Below are positions 1 through 8,402 of a stretch of DNA of 56,905 nt, piece by piece. Positions within the stretch are counted from its first letter, which is position 1. Every line of letters starts with the position of its first letter. Under the pieces are notes generated by a model, which worked only from the letters and a program-made list of their open reading frames with translations, was not told the origin of the DNA and ran no database searches. This DNA is from Clostridia bacterium (GTDB lineage Bacteria; Bacillota; Clostridia; UBA1381), in NCBI GenBank assembly GCA_017404065.1, contig JAFRDB010000092.1, positions 1 through 56,905 on the forward strand, in the 5' to 3' direction. A program made the translations under genes and the position numbers.

Positions 1-222
1 GGGGAAGAAGTAAGTAGTTGCAGGGGGAACTGCGTTCCCCCTGCACCCCTATCAGTCCGATAAAATTCAGTTTATGAAACAGATGCTTGCGGCGATGCTC
101 TGCTGTCCCTGCCTTGGGGCAGGGTGGGCTTTTCAAGCTTTGCTTGAAAAGGTCGGGTTGGGGTACGGCAGAGATAGATTTCATCTAAAGCCACTAAACG
201 AGCAATTTCTTATAAAGTAAAA
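1..222. repeat. Dispersed modular repeat, copy cut by window edge
   Basis: No gene is seen here. Positions 14-50 share the module AGTAGTTGCAGGGGGAA...CCCCTGCA with the copy near 31709-31757. Positions 195-220 carry the tail module ACGAGCAATTTCTTATAAAG that also ends the copies at about 413, 30665 and 31838. The middle part, about 51-190, has no match elsewhere in the window. The next copy starts directly after it, so two copies are in tandem. Confidence 0.6.
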
Positions 223-223
223 G

Positions 224-413
224 AATGCCTGACGGCATATCAACTCCCCCTACCCCCAACTACGGCGTTTGTTCGCTTGCGAACACGCCTACGACACGCA
301 AGCGTGTCGTTTACCTCAAACTTGAGGGGGCATGTGGGTGCGGGCTGCGCCCGCGCCCGCTCGGGGCTGCCGCACCGAACCCCGCCAAACGAGCAATTTC
401 TTATAAAGTAAAA
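224..413. repeat. Dispersed modular repeat, complete copy
   Basis: The copy starts with the small hairpin head ATGCCTGACGGCAT and ends with the tail GAGCAATTTCTTATAAAG. Between them lie a palindrome-rich module (about 273-322, with GTTCGCTTGCGAAC and CGACACGCAAGCGTGTCG) and a GC-rich module (about 330-375). The same modules recur in different order at 30439-30670 and 31532-31840. The tail abuts the terminator of the gene at 449. Short reading frames across it have no ribosome binding site and are not called. Confidence 0.7.
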
Positions 414-443
414 AACACAGCATAGGTGCACCCACGCTGTGTT
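409..443 (-). terminator. Rho-independent terminator of the uxa operon
   Basis: An 8-bp stem (AACACAGC 414-421 with GCTGTGTT 436-443) is followed on the minus strand by a T run, seen as A's at 409-415. It lies just past the stop codon of the altronate dehydratase gene. Confidence 0.75.
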
Positions 444-448
444 CATAT

Positions 449-1861
449 TTACAGTGTAACTCCGTCCTTAAATATGGATATTTCCTTATAGCCGTTTATT
501 TCGTTCTTTGTTTTCTTTCCCTCTGCAACAGCTATCACATAATCAAAAAATTCATCATCAAGATTTTTTCCGTCAATAATAGGACCGGCGTTAAAGTCTA
601 TCCAGTTGCTCTTGCGCTCCGCAAGCGGCGTATTTGTCGCAACCTTGACCGTAGGCACGGGCGCGCCCACGGGTGTGCCGCGTCCGGTCGAGAACAGGAT
701 CATATTGCAGCCTGCTGCGGAAAGGTTCGTTACCGCTACTATGTCATTGCCCGGACCCGTAAGCAGGTTCAGACCCTTTGAGCGTACCGGCTCGCCTATC
801 GCAATAACATCCATTACCGCGCCGCCGCCGCTCTTCTGCACGCATCCGAGCGACTTATCCTCAAGCGTTGTTATGCCGCCCGCCTTGTTGCCCGGCGATG
901 GATTTTCATATACCACCTGATCATGGCGCATGAAGTATTCCTTAAAGCTGTTTATCAGATCAACCACCTTGTCAAAGGTATCCTTGTCCTTTGCGCGGTT
1001 CATCAGTATCGTCTCCGCGCCGAACATCTCCGGTACCTCTGTTAAGATAGTGCTTGCGCCGTACTCGTTAACTCTGTCGGAAAGCCGACCTATAAGCGGG
1101 TTTGCCGTCAGTCCCGAAAACCCGTCCGAGCCGCCGCATTTAAGTCCTATAACAAGCTCGGAAATATCACAGTCTACTCTCTCTTCCTTTGATGCGCGGT
1201 CTACCAGACCCTCTATAATATCCAGCGCCGCTTCTATCTCATCCTCGTGCTCCTGGGCTATGAGGAATTTTACCCTATCATCATTCCAGTCCTTAAGGAC
1301 CTCCTTAAACACCGGTATATTGTTGTTCTCACAGCCAAGGCCGAGCACAAGCACGCCCGAAGCATTAGGATGGTTAACAAGCCCCTTCAGTATCGCCTGG
1401 GTCGTAGCCTGATCCTCACCAAGCTGCGAGCAGCCAAACGGATGCACAAAGGTAAAAATCCCGTCACACTTATCGCCCCAACGCTCGTTTGCAATTTTCG
1501 CGATACGCTCCGCCAGACGGTTAACGCAGCCCACTGTATTGATTATCCATATCTCGTTACGGATGCCGACCCTGCCGTTTTCGCGACGGTAACCCTTAAA
1601 GGTCCCTTTCTTCCGCGCAGCCGTCTCTATCTTTACCGGCTCATACCTGTACTCCAGAAGTCCGGAAAGGTTGGTTTTAATGTTGTGGGTATGCACATGC
1701 TCTCCCTCTTTTATGTCAATGAGCGCATGACCTATCGGATATCCGTACTTGATAATATTCTCCCCCGCCTTTATATCACGGAGCGCGATCTTATGCCCGC
1801 GCTTTTCTCCCTCGAGCATGACCGCTACATTATCATTTTTATGTATCTTTAAAGTTTTCAT
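449..1861 (-). CDS. uxaA: Altronate dehydratase (UxaA family)
   Basis: This 470-aa protein would convert D-altronate to 2-keto-3-deoxygluconate in the cytoplasm, the last dedicated step of galacturonate catabolism. The first 75 or so residues form a SAF-type domain. The body carries the family stretch KCGGSDGFSG near residues 241-250 and conserved cysteines in GCSQLGEDQ and GLGCENN. The ATG at 1861 is chosen because GGAGG lies five bases upstream; an in-frame start 11 codons earlier has no such site. It is the last gene of the LOG-uxaC-uxaB-uxaA run, 51 bases after uxaB, and ends at a terminator. Length is close to the usual 480-500 aa. Galactarate or other sugar-acid dehydratases are relatives, but the uxaB and uxaC neighbours favour altronate. 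Confidence 0.93.
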   Translation of the reverse strand: MKTLKIHKNDNVAVMLEGEKRGHKIALRDIKAGENIIKYGYPIGHALIDIKEGEHVHTHNIKTNLSGLLEYRYEPVKIETAARKKGTFKGYRRENGRVGIRNEIWIINTVGCVNRLAERIAKIANERWGDKCDGIFTFVHPFGCSQLGEDQATTQAILKGLVNHPNASGVLVLGLGCENNNIPVFKEVLKDWNDDRVKFLIAQEHEDEIEAALDIIEGLVDRASKEERVDCDISELVIGLKCGGSDGFSGLTANPLIGRLSDRVNEYGASTILTEVPEMFGAETILMNRAKDKDTFDKVVDLINSFKEYFMRHDQVVYENPSPGNKAGGITTLEDKSLGCVQKSGGGAVMDVIAIGEPVRSKGLNLLTGPGNDIVAVTNLSAAGCNMILFSTGRGTPVGAPVPTVKVATNTPLAERKSNWIDFNAGPIIDGKNLDDEFFDYVIAVAEGKKTKNEINGYKEISIFKDGVTL

Positions 1862-1912
1862 CAAACCCTCCATTTTCATACGGCAAACAGCCAAGCGGAT
1901 CTCGTTTATATT

Positions 1913-3277
1913 TTATATTACCTTCTTCACCGCGGCTCTCATGCCGCTAGCCCTTATGTCGCTTACATAAGCGTTGATCTCGGATGCCATAAATGACAGA
2001 TCGGCATCCCAAAGGCTCTTGTTTGCAAGTATTTCCTCTACACTTGCGCCCTTCATAAATTCCATAACAGCCGCATCATCGTTTGCCTCCTCGCCCTTAT
2101 AGAACTCAATAAGAGCAGCGAGACCAAACGTAAGAACTGCCGGAACCTTGCCGAACTGCGCCTTGTATTCCAAGAGCGAAGGAAGAACTCTTACCTTGTA
2201 CTTCGATACGGAGTTAAGCGCAATGCTTAATAGATAATGCTTTATGAACGGGTTCTTGAAGCGCTCTATAACCGCGTTCGCGAAATATTCAAGCTCATCC
2301 TTGGGCAGATCGAGAACAGGGATTATCTCCTCAAACAGACCCTTGTTTATGTATGCCATAAAGTCCGCGTCTTTCATCATCTCGCCTACCGTTTCAAGTC
2401 CTGCAAGACGAGCCGCGAGAACGCTCATAGTGTGTGCGCCGTTAAGGATCCTTACCTTGCGCTTCTTATACGGTGTGACATCGTTTGTCCATACAACATT
2501 AAGACCTATATCCGTAAACGGAAGCTCCTTTGAAAGATCCTTATCGCTCTCTATTACCCAGAGGTGGAATATCTCGGCTGTGTCTATTACATTATCAAGA
2601 TGCCCGTACTTCTCCTCCATCTCCTTTGCTGTATCGCGCGGATATCCGGTAACAATGCGGTCAACAAGCGTGCTTGTAAAAACATTCTCCTCGTTTACCC
2701 ACTTCTTAAAGTCCTCTCCGTATCCAAAGTCATCGGCATACTTTAATACACACGCCTTCAGTTCCGCGCCGTTCTTGTCGATAAGCTCACACGGGAGCAG
2801 CGCAAAGCCGGGCAGCTTCGCGTCAAAGCGCTTCTTCATAAACATAGTGAGCCTTCCCGGGAAGGTAGTGCCGGCAAAATCCTCCGCACTCTGTCCCGGT
2901 ATATATTCGATACCCGCCTCGGTCGTGTTCGATACGATATAGCGGAGGTCGGGATTTAAAGCGCAGTTAAAAAACTCGTCAGTGTTACGGAACGGGTTAA
3001 TGCCGCGTGTTACGCACTCAACGACTCTTTCCTCCTCTACCGGTGTACCGTCCTGCAATCCGCGCAGATAGAGGTCATAAAGTCCATCCTGCTCGTTTAT
3101 CATATCCACAAGTCCCACATCGAGCGGCTGCACAAGTACTACACCGAAATCGCCGCCGTTTTCCTTGTTCAGTCTGTCAAACATCCAGTCAACAAAACCA
3201 CGAAGGAAGTTACCCTCTCCAAACTGTAATACTCTTTCCGTAAGCTTTGACGGCTCCTGTCTATGCAATCTTTCCAT
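1913..3277 (-). CDS. uxaB: Tagaturonate reductase (altronate oxidoreductase, UxaB)
   Basis: A 454-aa member of the mannitol dehydrogenase family, predicted to reduce D-tagaturonate to D-altronate with NADH. The N-terminal nucleotide-binding part starts with LQFGEGNFLRGFVDW, and the C-terminal half has the KKRKVRILNGAHTMS stretch with the family's catalytic Lys, Asn and His. The start at 3277 is set by an AAAGGAGA site about 10 bases upstream; the open frame runs further up to 3625, but those codons cross the repeat-bearing spacer and look non-coding. It lies between uxaC and uxaA. A fructuronate reductase (UxuB) is the closest alternative; the uxaA neighbour argues for UxaB. Confidence 0.9.
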   Translation of the reverse strand: MERLHRQEPSKLTERVLQFGEGNFLRGFVDWMFDRLNKENGGDFGVVLVQPLDVGLVDMINEQDGLYDLYLRGLQDGTPVEEERVVECVTRGINPFRNTDEFFNCALNPDLRYIVSNTTEAGIEYIPGQSAEDFAGTTFPGRLTMFMKKRFDAKLPGFALLPCELIDKNGAELKACVLKYADDFGYGEDFKKWVNEENVFTSTLVDRIVTGYPRDTAKEMEEKYGHLDNVIDTAEIFHLWVIESDKDLSKELPFTDIGLNVVWTNDVTPYKKRKVRILNGAHTMSVLAARLAGLETVGEMMKDADFMAYINKGLFEEIIPVLDLPKDELEYFANAVIERFKNPFIKHYLLSIALNSVSKYKVRVLPSLLEYKAQFGKVPAVLTFGLAALIEFYKGEEANDDAAVMEFMKGASVEEILANKSLWDADLSFMASEINAYVSDIRASGMRAAVKKVI

Positions 3278-3575
3278 AATAGTGTTTCTCCTTTCATTTA
3301 CAAAAAACCGATGATTTTTTCCAAACTTATGACCATTAAATCCTTTCACTAAACCTAAGTTTGAGAGAAAATCGTTCCTGTCAGCAGTTTTGCTATGTAA
3401 AACCGGGCTACGCCCGCCCGACATCTTTCGGGTGCTAATCGTACGTTTGAGCAAGCGCCGTGTACTCACTGTACATAAGCTTACGAAAACGTGCAAGATG
3501 GTGAGCAACACGCTTGCGTGTTGCAGGCGTGTTGCGTAGCAACAAACGCCGTAGCTAAACGATTTTATCCAAACT
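3278..3575. repeat. Intra-operon spacer with reverse-oriented palindromic repeat module
   Basis: The spacer between uxaC and uxaB has no convincing gene. At 3506-3556 it holds a reverse-complement copy of the palindromic module of the dispersed repeat (compare 273-322). The two nested palindromes are kept although their bases differ, for example CAACACGC...GCGTGTTG here against CGACACGC...GCGTGTCG there. A further GC-rich dyad lies near 3400-3425. No terminator T tract is seen, so read-through from uxaC to uxaB remains possible. Confidence 0.6.
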
Positions 3576-4976
3576 TTAGAATCCGAAATATTTTTTTGCG
3601 TTATTATACGATATATCCGACACAATCTTGCCGAGGGTGTCGTAATCCTGCGGAAATTCGCCGTTCTCTACCCATGTACCCACGATGTTGCACATAATGC
3701 GGCGGAAGTATTCATGCCGCGTGTATGAGAGGAAGCTGCGCGAATCCGTGAGCATCCCAACGAACTTGCAGAGTGCGCCAAGGTTGCCGAGCGCCTTCAT
3801 CTGCTCTGTCATGCCGTCACGCTGATCGTTGAACCACCAGCCTGAGCCGAACTGAATCTTTCCGGCGCATTCGCTTGACTGGAAGTTGCCCAACATTGTG
3901 GCAAGCACATAGTTGTCCTTGGGATTAAGCGTATAGAGGATAGTCTTAGGCAGCTCTCCGTTCTCGTTCATGGAGTTCAGAAGCTTTGAAAGCCCCTCCG
4001 CTATGTTATAGTCATTTATAGAATCAAATCCGGTATCCGCGCCGAGCTTCTTATACATACTGCTGTTGTTGTTCCTGAGCGCGCCAATATGCAGCTGCAT
4101 AGCCCAGCCCAGCTCGTGATACTTAGCCGCAAGCTTACGCAATAGCGATGATTTGTATGCCTCCGCTTCGTCAATGCTTACCGCTTCGCCCGCTGCGCCC
4201 TTCTTATATATAGCGTTAAGCTCATCCTCCGATATCATCGCAAACGGTGCGCCGTCAAGCGCATGATCGCTCACGCGGCAGCCGTTCTCATTAAAGAAAT
4301 CGGCTCTTTCGTACAATGCCTTTAAGAGCGTGTCAAAATCCGTAAGCTCATAGCCGACAACAGCGGAAAGCCTCTTTATGTACGGAACAAAGGTCTCCTT
4401 GTCGATATTCAGAGCAAAATCAGGTCGATATGTCGGACGGACACTTGCATTTATATGTCCCTTCTCGCAAATGGCAATGTGATATTCAAGGCTGTCAGCC
4501 GGATCGTCTGTTGTGCATATAACCTCCACATTTGAGTCGTTTATAAGCTTTGACGGGCTCATCTGTGTTTGCTCGATCACCTTATTTGCCTGCTCCCATA
4601 TCTTCTCGGCCGTTCTGTCTGTAACAACCTCCTCTATTCCGAAATATCTCTTCAGCTCAAGATGTGTCCAGTGATAGAGCGGATTGCCGATAGCATATTG
4701 CAGACAGCCGCAAAATGCCAGGAATTTTTCCTTGTCGGACGCGTCCCCTGTCATGTATCTCTCATCTATACCGCATGAGCGCATATAGCGCCACTTGTAA
4801 TGGTCACCGCCGAGGAATATCTGCGCGATATTGCCAAATGGCTTATCCTCATATATCTGCTGCGGCACAAGATGACAGTGATAATCGATTATAGGAAGAT
4901 TTTCGCTGTACTCGTGATAGAGTCTTACCGCCGTATCATTTGTCAGCATAAAGTCCTTGTCCATAAATGGTTTCAT
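3576..4976 (-). CDS. uxaC: Glucuronate/galacturonate isomerase (UxaC)
   Basis: A 466-aa protein of the usual UxaC length. It should isomerise D-galacturonate to D-tagaturonate and D-glucuronate to D-fructuronate, the entry step of the pathway. The amidohydrolase-like metal site begins with IIDYHCHLVP near residues 29-38, and family stretches such as WTHLELKRYFGIEE follow. The ATG at 4976 has AAGGAGAGG about 7 bases upstream. It starts 33 bases after the LOG-family gene and is probably co-transcribed with it. The 298-base spacer to uxaB holds a palindromic repeat. Confidence 0.95.
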   Translation of the reverse strand: MKPFMDKDFMLTNDTAVRLYHEYSENLPIIDYHCHLVPQQIYEDKPFGNIAQIFLGGDHYKWRYMRSCGIDERYMTGDASDKEKFLAFCGCLQYAIGNPLYHWTHLELKRYFGIEEVVTDRTAEKIWEQANKVIEQTQMSPSKLINDSNVEVICTTDDPADSLEYHIAICEKGHINASVRPTYRPDFALNIDKETFVPYIKRLSAVVGYELTDFDTLLKALYERADFFNENGCRVSDHALDGAPFAMISEDELNAIYKKGAAGEAVSIDEAEAYKSSLLRKLAAKYHELGWAMQLHIGALRNNNSSMYKKLGADTGFDSINDYNIAEGLSKLLNSMNENGELPKTILYTLNPKDNYVLATMLGNFQSSECAGKIQFGSGWWFNDQRDGMTEQMKALGNLGALCKFVGMLTDSRSFLSYTRHEYFRRIMCNIVGTWVENGEFPQDYDTLGKIVSDISYNNAKKYFGF

Positions 4977-5009
4977 TGTGATCCTCTCCTTTTCTTTTAG
5001 TATTTAAGT

Positions 5010-5585
5010 TTATTTAAGCTTCAACAAATTAAATTCAATATGCTCCTTGCACTCGATATAATCAAACAGCTCATCCGGATCTGAGGATAGCTTATAAAGC
5101 GTCATGCATTCCTTGTTTAAAAATTTCTCTTTTATCGCAAGCTTCAGCATTTCATCCAGTCCGTTAAAATACCCGTTTATGTTATATATCGCTATCGGCT
5201 TTGAATGCCTGCCAAGCTGCTTTAAAGTCAGCACCTCAAAAAACTCTTCATAAGTGCCGATGCCTCCCGGGGTGATGATAAACGCCTCCGCTTTGTCCTC
5301 CATGATTTTTTTGCGCTCGCGCATGGAGTCGGTATAGATGATATCATCGCAGTTATCAAATATCAGCTCCACCGCCTCGTCGCGGAAGAAATACGGTATC
5401 ACGCCCAAGACCGTCCCGCCCGCGCTCTTTATGCCACGCGCAGCCGCGCCCATGACACCCGTTCCGCCTGCGCCGAAAACAAGCGAGTGACCGCGTCTTG
5501 CAAGCGTTTCGCCCAGCCTTTCCACCTCGTTGATATATACATCATCAATAAGGCTGCTGGACGCACCGAACAAACATATCTTCAA
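5010..5585 (-). CDS. LOG family protein (TIGR00730 type, Rossmann fold)
   Basis: A 191-aa protein with the motif PGGIGTYEEFFE near residues 106-117, diagnostic of LOG family nucleotide phosphoribohydrolases (cytokinin-activating enzymes in plants, general nucleoside-monophosphate hydrolases in bacteria). The N-terminal MKICLFGASS and the GAGGTGVMG loop fit the nucleotide-binding fold. The start codon is TTG at 5585, supported by GGAGG nine bases upstream. It has a clear sigma-A promoter and heads the uxaC-uxaB-uxaA run. A role linked to hexuronate use is not evident; the linkage may be fortuitous. Confidence 0.88.
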   Translation of the reverse strand: MKICLFGASSSLIDDVYINEVERLGETLARRGHSLVFGAGGTGVMGAAARGIKSAGGTVLGVIPYFFRDEAVELIFDNCDDIIYTDSMRERKKIMEDKAEAFIITPGGIGTYEEFFEVLTLKQLGRHSKPIAIYNINGYFNGLDEMLKLAIKEKFLNKECMTLYKLSSDPDELFDYIECKEHIEFNLLKLK

Positions 5586-5616
5586 TATCTGTGCCCTCCT
5601 TCTTTGTTTTCATAAT

Positions 5617-5645
5617 ATTGTATCACAGATTATTCTATATTTCAA
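5617..5645 (-). promoter_or_regulatory. Sigma-A promoter of the LOG/uxa operon
   Basis: On the minus strand, TTGAAA (5645-5640) and TACAAT (5622-5617) are separated by 17 bases, about 30 bases upstream of the TTG start codon. Confidence 0.7.
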
Positions 5646-5687
5646 CCTGTTTTTTTGTTGTTTTTAACATATTTTTTAACTTTACAC

Positions 5688-5716
5688 TTGACAAGCAGAA
5701 TACTTTGTGGTAGTAT
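5688..5716 (+). promoter_or_regulatory. Promoter of tRNA-Arg
   Basis: A perfect TTGACA (5688-5693), a 17-base spacer and TAGTAT (5711-5716) lie 24 bases upstream of the tRNA. Confidence 0.75.
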
Positions 5717-5740
5717 ATATATCGTGTTTGAAACTCATAC

Positions 5741-5817
5741 GCGTCCTTAGCTCAGCTGGATAGAGTGACTGGCTACGAACCAGTAGGTCGGGGGTTCGAG
5801 TCCCTTAGGGCGCACCA
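5741..5817 (+). tRNA. tRNA-Arg (anticodon ACG)
   Basis: A full cloverleaf is seen: acceptor GCGTCCT with AGGGCGC, D arm GCTCAGCTGGATAGAGT, anticodon stem ACTGG/CCAGT with loop CTACGAA (anticodon ACG at 5775-5777), T arm GGGGGTTCGAGTCCC, and an encoded CCA. The 3' half from 5773 is the attachment core for two integrated elements; integration leaves the gene whole, but its 3' end and terminator are element-derived. Confidence 0.97.
5773..5817 (+). repeat. att core, copy 1 (tRNA anticodon loop to CCA)
   Basis: This 45-bp sequence is repeated identically at 19588-19632 and 29311-29355. It runs from the anticodon loop to the encoded CCA. The base before it differs (G here, T in both other copies), which sets the left limit of identity. 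Confidence 0.95.
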
Positions 5818-5820
5818 TTA

Positions 5821-5854
5821 AAAATGGCTCAACCAAGCGGGTTTGAGCCATTTT
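5821..5854. terminator. Hairpin downstream of tRNA-Arg and int1
   Basis: A 12-bp dyad (AAAATGGCTCAA 5821-5832 with TTGAGCCATTTT 5843-5854) lies three bases after the tRNA CCA. It can terminate tRNA transcripts and the convergent integrase transcript. A near-identical hairpin follows the middle att copy (19636-19670), so it travels with the elements. Confidence 0.75.
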
Positions 5855-5885
5855 CTATTTTTTGAAATAGTTTCAAATGGGGCGA

Positions 5886-5918
5886 TTTGTCCTTTATTTG
5901 TCCTTTATTTGTCCTTTA
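5886..5918 (+). repeat. Left-end iterons of element 1, 3 x 11 bp
   Basis: Three perfect tandem copies of TTTGTCCTTTA lie between the att core and the integrase stop. The same repeat, three times with the same 11-bp period and orientation, lies at 19438-19470 inside the right end. By analogy with Tn916 and lambda, these are likely arm-type integrase binding sites. Confidence 0.8.
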
Positions 5919-5950
5919 TTGCATTAAAAAAGGCGGTTATTTTCACCGCC

Positions 5951-7330
5951 TTAATTCGCTCTTTTAAGATGTCCATTCTGGAATATGTCTTGCAGCTTTT
6001 CCGCCGCCGCTTTGTCCGCCGCCTGTATAGCATGAGTATAAATATTTAGTGTGGTAGTCTTGTCAGCGTGTCCCAGCCTCTTTGATACCGTTGCTATATC
6101 TACGCCGCCCGCTATAAGCAATGTAGCGGCGGTATGCCGTAGATTGTGATAGTGTATATTAGGCAGGTCGTTACGCTGTAAGAACCGCTTGAACCATGTC
6201 GAAAGCGTATCGGGATTTAATAAGCCGCCGCACTCGTTTGTAAATACCTTGCCGGAATATTGCCACTGATCGCCCAGATCGAACCGCCGCCGCGCCTGAT
6301 CCCGCTTATGCTGCTTTAAAAGCTCTGTCATTGCCGGGGGTATGTTGATTATCCTGTTTGAGCTTTTTGTTTTGGTCTTACTCTCACGAAGTCCGCCCGC
6401 TGCTGTGTATTGTACCGCCTTTGTAACGCTTATAAGTCCGTTTGGAAGGTCTACATCCGACCAGTCAAGCCCGCATACTTCCCCGCGCCTCATACCTGTA
6501 TAAAGCGTAAGCATGACCGCCACGCGGTATTTTAACGGTTCACTCTGTAAACACGCTATCAGCTCCGCCGCTTGCGTTTCGTCAAGGCTTACCGCCTCTT
6601 TGCGCTCCACGCGGGGCGGCTTAACTCTTGAACATGGGTTTGAGGGTATCACTTGCCATTGTACCGCCGCCGTAAGGATCGAGGATATAAGACGGTGATA
6701 TTCTGATATAGTCTTGTCAGATAGCTTGTTATTATTCCGCTCTATTGGTGTAAAGAGGTTATCACCGAGGGCGGCGGCTATCTTGTCGGCTGTGTCTTTC
6801 CGGGCATTTGCTCCCTTACATAAGCCCTCCACAGTAGAAAGAGCAACGCCCGCGGCGGCTGCAAGGCTTTTTTGTGTATATCCCGCCGCTTTTATGCGTT
6901 CTTTCAGATCGTCACATGGTTTATACTTTGTATCAAGTCTTATGCCGCCCTCACCGAGATTATTATAAAACTCCATAAGATGATGCGGCTGCAGCTTTGA
7001 AAGCCTTATATGACCGATTGCGGGATTTATGCGCTTCATCAATAGCCTGTATTCGGTGATCGTCTTTATTCTGAGCTGTTTTTCTGCATAGTCTTTAAAC
7101 CACTGATCGGCAAACTCGGCAAATGTAATTGTACCGTTGAGAAATTGTCCGGTCTCTACCTGTTGCTCAAAGGTTACAGCTTGCTTGTTAAGCTCCTTTT
7201 TTATCTGTCGCTCCGTCATGCCGGGCGCGGGTGTCCATGATTTAGTTTTTACTATCTGCTTGCCGTTGCTGTCATATCCGGCTGATACTCTGATCTGATA
7301 AGTGTTACCGCGTTTTCTTATCGTTGCCAT
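5951..7330 (-). CDS. int: Tyrosine recombinase/integrase of element 1 with embedded HTH
   Basis: A 459-aa site-specific recombinase expected to integrate and excise element 1 at tRNA-Arg. Residues 1-60 are an arm-binding domain (MATIRKRGNTYQIRVSAG). The core-binding domain spans about 65-235, and the catalytic domain has R281 (TGMRRGE), H395-x-x-R398, H421 and nucleophile Y431. Unusually, residues 141-188 (KAAGYTQKSLAAAAGVALST) read as an XRE-type helix-turn-helix inserted inside the core-binding domain. It is adjacent to the att core, as expected. It aligns without gaps over most of its length to the integrase of element 2. The start is ATG at 7330, 9 bases after the stop of the upstream repressor gene. 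Confidence 0.96.
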   Translation of the reverse strand: MATIRKRGNTYQIRVSAGYDSNGKQIVKTKSWTPAPGMTERQIKKELNKQAVTFEQQVETGQFLNGTITFAEFADQWFKDYAEKQLRIKTITEYRLLMKRINPAIGHIRLSKLQPHHLMEFYNNLGEGGIRLDTKYKPCDDLKERIKAAGYTQKSLAAAAGVALSTVEGLCKGANARKDTADKIAAALGDNLFTPIERNNNKLSDKTISEYHRLISSILTAAVQWQVIPSNPCSRVKPPRVERKEAVSLDETQAAELIACLQSEPLKYRVAVMLTLYTGMRRGEVCGLDWSDVDLPNGLISVTKAVQYTAAGGLRESKTKTKSSNRIINIPPAMTELLKQHKRDQARRRFDLGDQWQYSGKVFTNECGGLLNPDTLSTWFKRFLQRNDLPNIHYHNLRHTAATLLIAGGVDIATVSKRLGHADKTTTLNIYTHAIQAADKAAAEKLQDIFQNGHLKRAN

Positions 7331-7337
7331 TGCTTAA

Positions 7338-8042
7338 TCACACCCCTTTCGGTGTTAAATCGTCTATAATATTATCAAAAATTTCTGCAGCTTCATCTAA
7401 TAATCCGGCATGATCTTCTTCTAAAGATTTTAATTGTATTTTGCATCCGGCAATACTACCACTATTTGAGGAAAATTTAATATATTCATTTACAAAATGA
7501 TCTAATTCATTTATCTGATCTTCATTTACAGTAAAAATATCCTCCCAAAGTTTTAAATAATCATTCAATTTCTGTTTGTTATGCCCATAGAAAAATACAT
7601 TACTTGCTAAATAAACGTGCATTGCTGACTGTAAAGAGTTAATCTCTGGCATGTTTTTATTGTAGGTATCAATAAGCACACATATTTTCATAATATCCTC
7701 ATGCTGAATAATCCTATTTAATAGTTTCATATCATCAGGAGCAAATTTTGATTTATACGAACGCAACGCTTCTATGCTGTTTTCTGATAATCCTATATCG
7801 TTTTCTATGGATACCCCTAAACTTGTTTTACTTTCAGAATACCCCATTAAATAATCTATTGAAACATTGAAAAATTCACTTATTTTACTTAATATCAAAA
7901 TATCTGGTGTGCGGCTTTGCTTTTCATAGAAGCTGATACTTCCTCTTGAAATTCCTATATGTTTACCTAAATCATCTTGTGATAAGCCGCATTCTTCTCT
8001 CAATGCTTTTAAACGTGTCGCAAATGCTTTTGTAACATCCAT
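7338..8042 (-). CDS. XRE-family repressor-like regulator
   Basis: A 234-aa protein with an N-terminal XRE helix-turn-helix (about residues 9-65: GLSQDDLGKHIGISRGSISF followed by a DYLMGYSE end) and an AT-rich, mostly helical C-terminal part of unknown function. The start has AAAGGGTGAT upstream. It is divergent from the excisionase-like operon across a promoter region full of ATTGT repeats and lies directly upstream of the integrase, the place of a lysogeny-type repressor (ImmR or Stl position). There is no LexA-type autoprotease Ser/Lys pattern that I can recognise. Its target is inferred to be the divergent promoter at 8097-8125. Confidence 0.85.
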   Translation of the reverse strand: MDVTKAFATRLKALREECGLSQDDLGKHIGISRGSISFYEKQSRTPDILILSKISEFFNVSIDYLMGYSESKTSLGVSIENDIGLSENSIEALRSYKSKFAPDDMKLLNRIIQHEDIMKICVLIDTYNKNMPEINSLQSAMHVYLASNVFFYGHNKQKLNDYLKLWEDIFTVNEDQINELDHFVNEYIKFSSNSGSIAGCKIQLKSLEEDHAGLLDEAAEIFDNIIDDLTPKGV

Positions 8043-8096
8043 AAAATCACCCTTTGCATATATTTGTTGAATTTAATATTTTTGCATACGATTGTA

Positions 8097-8125
8097 TTGA
8101 CAGACCACGATTGTTGATATATAAT
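8097..8125 (+). promoter_or_regulatory. Early promoter of element 1 with ATTGT direct repeats
   Basis: A perfect consensus promoter: TTGACA (8097-8102), 17 bases, TATAAT (8120-8125). Repeats of the form ACGATTGT or TAATTGTATTA overlap it (about 8088, 8107 and 8122) and are candidate operators for the divergent XRE protein. Confidence 0.8.
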
Positions 8126-8139
8126 TGTATTACAACAAA

Positions 8140-8179
8140 AATCATCATCAACTTAATAATAGCATAGTTGATGATGATT
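8140..8179. promoter_or_regulatory. 14-bp perfect inverted repeat in the early leader
   Basis: AATCATCATCAACT (8140-8153) and AGTTGATGATGATT (8166-8179) are exact inverted copies with a 12-base spacer, just downstream of the predicted transcription start. No T tract follows, so an operator or leader hairpin is more likely than a terminator. Confidence 0.6.
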
Positions 8180-8213
8180 GTCAAGAATAAATAATGAAAT
8201 GGAGTGAAACAAG

Positions 8214-8402
8214 ATGAAACGAAATGCAGAAATAAAAAACGAGGTAAAGAAAAATCGGTTTTATATGTATGAGTTAGCTGCCGCGGCGGCTGTTTCGGAG
8301 CCTACCCTCGGGCGCTGGCTGCGTACTCCGCTTGATGATGAGCATTATAATATATTGGTATCTGCACTTAATAAGCTGAAAGGAGCGGCGGCAAATGAAT
8401 AA
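8214..8402 (+). CDS. Small HTH-like protein, first early gene
   Basis: A 62-aa protein, MKRNAEIKNEVKKNRFYMYE at the start, followed by a helix-turn-helix-like stretch (AAAAAVSEPTLGRWLR). It is the first gene behind the strong early promoter and overlaps the next gene by 8 bases, so the two are translationally coupled. The position matches Cro-like or activator proteins of phages and islands. Specific function is not recognised. Confidence 0.72.
   Translation: MKRNAEIKNEVKKNRFYMYELAAAAAVSEPTLGRWLRTPLDDEHYNILVSALNKLKGAAANE

Noticed and set aside
225-446. Short open frames on both strands across the dispersed repeat
   Set aside because: They lack ribosome sites, follow repeat modules whose order varies between copies, and have no protein-like composition.
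1913-3625. A 570-aa version of UxaB
   Set aside because: The extra 116 codons cross the repeat spacer and bypass a strong ribosome site at the 3277 start; the family length is about 455-490.
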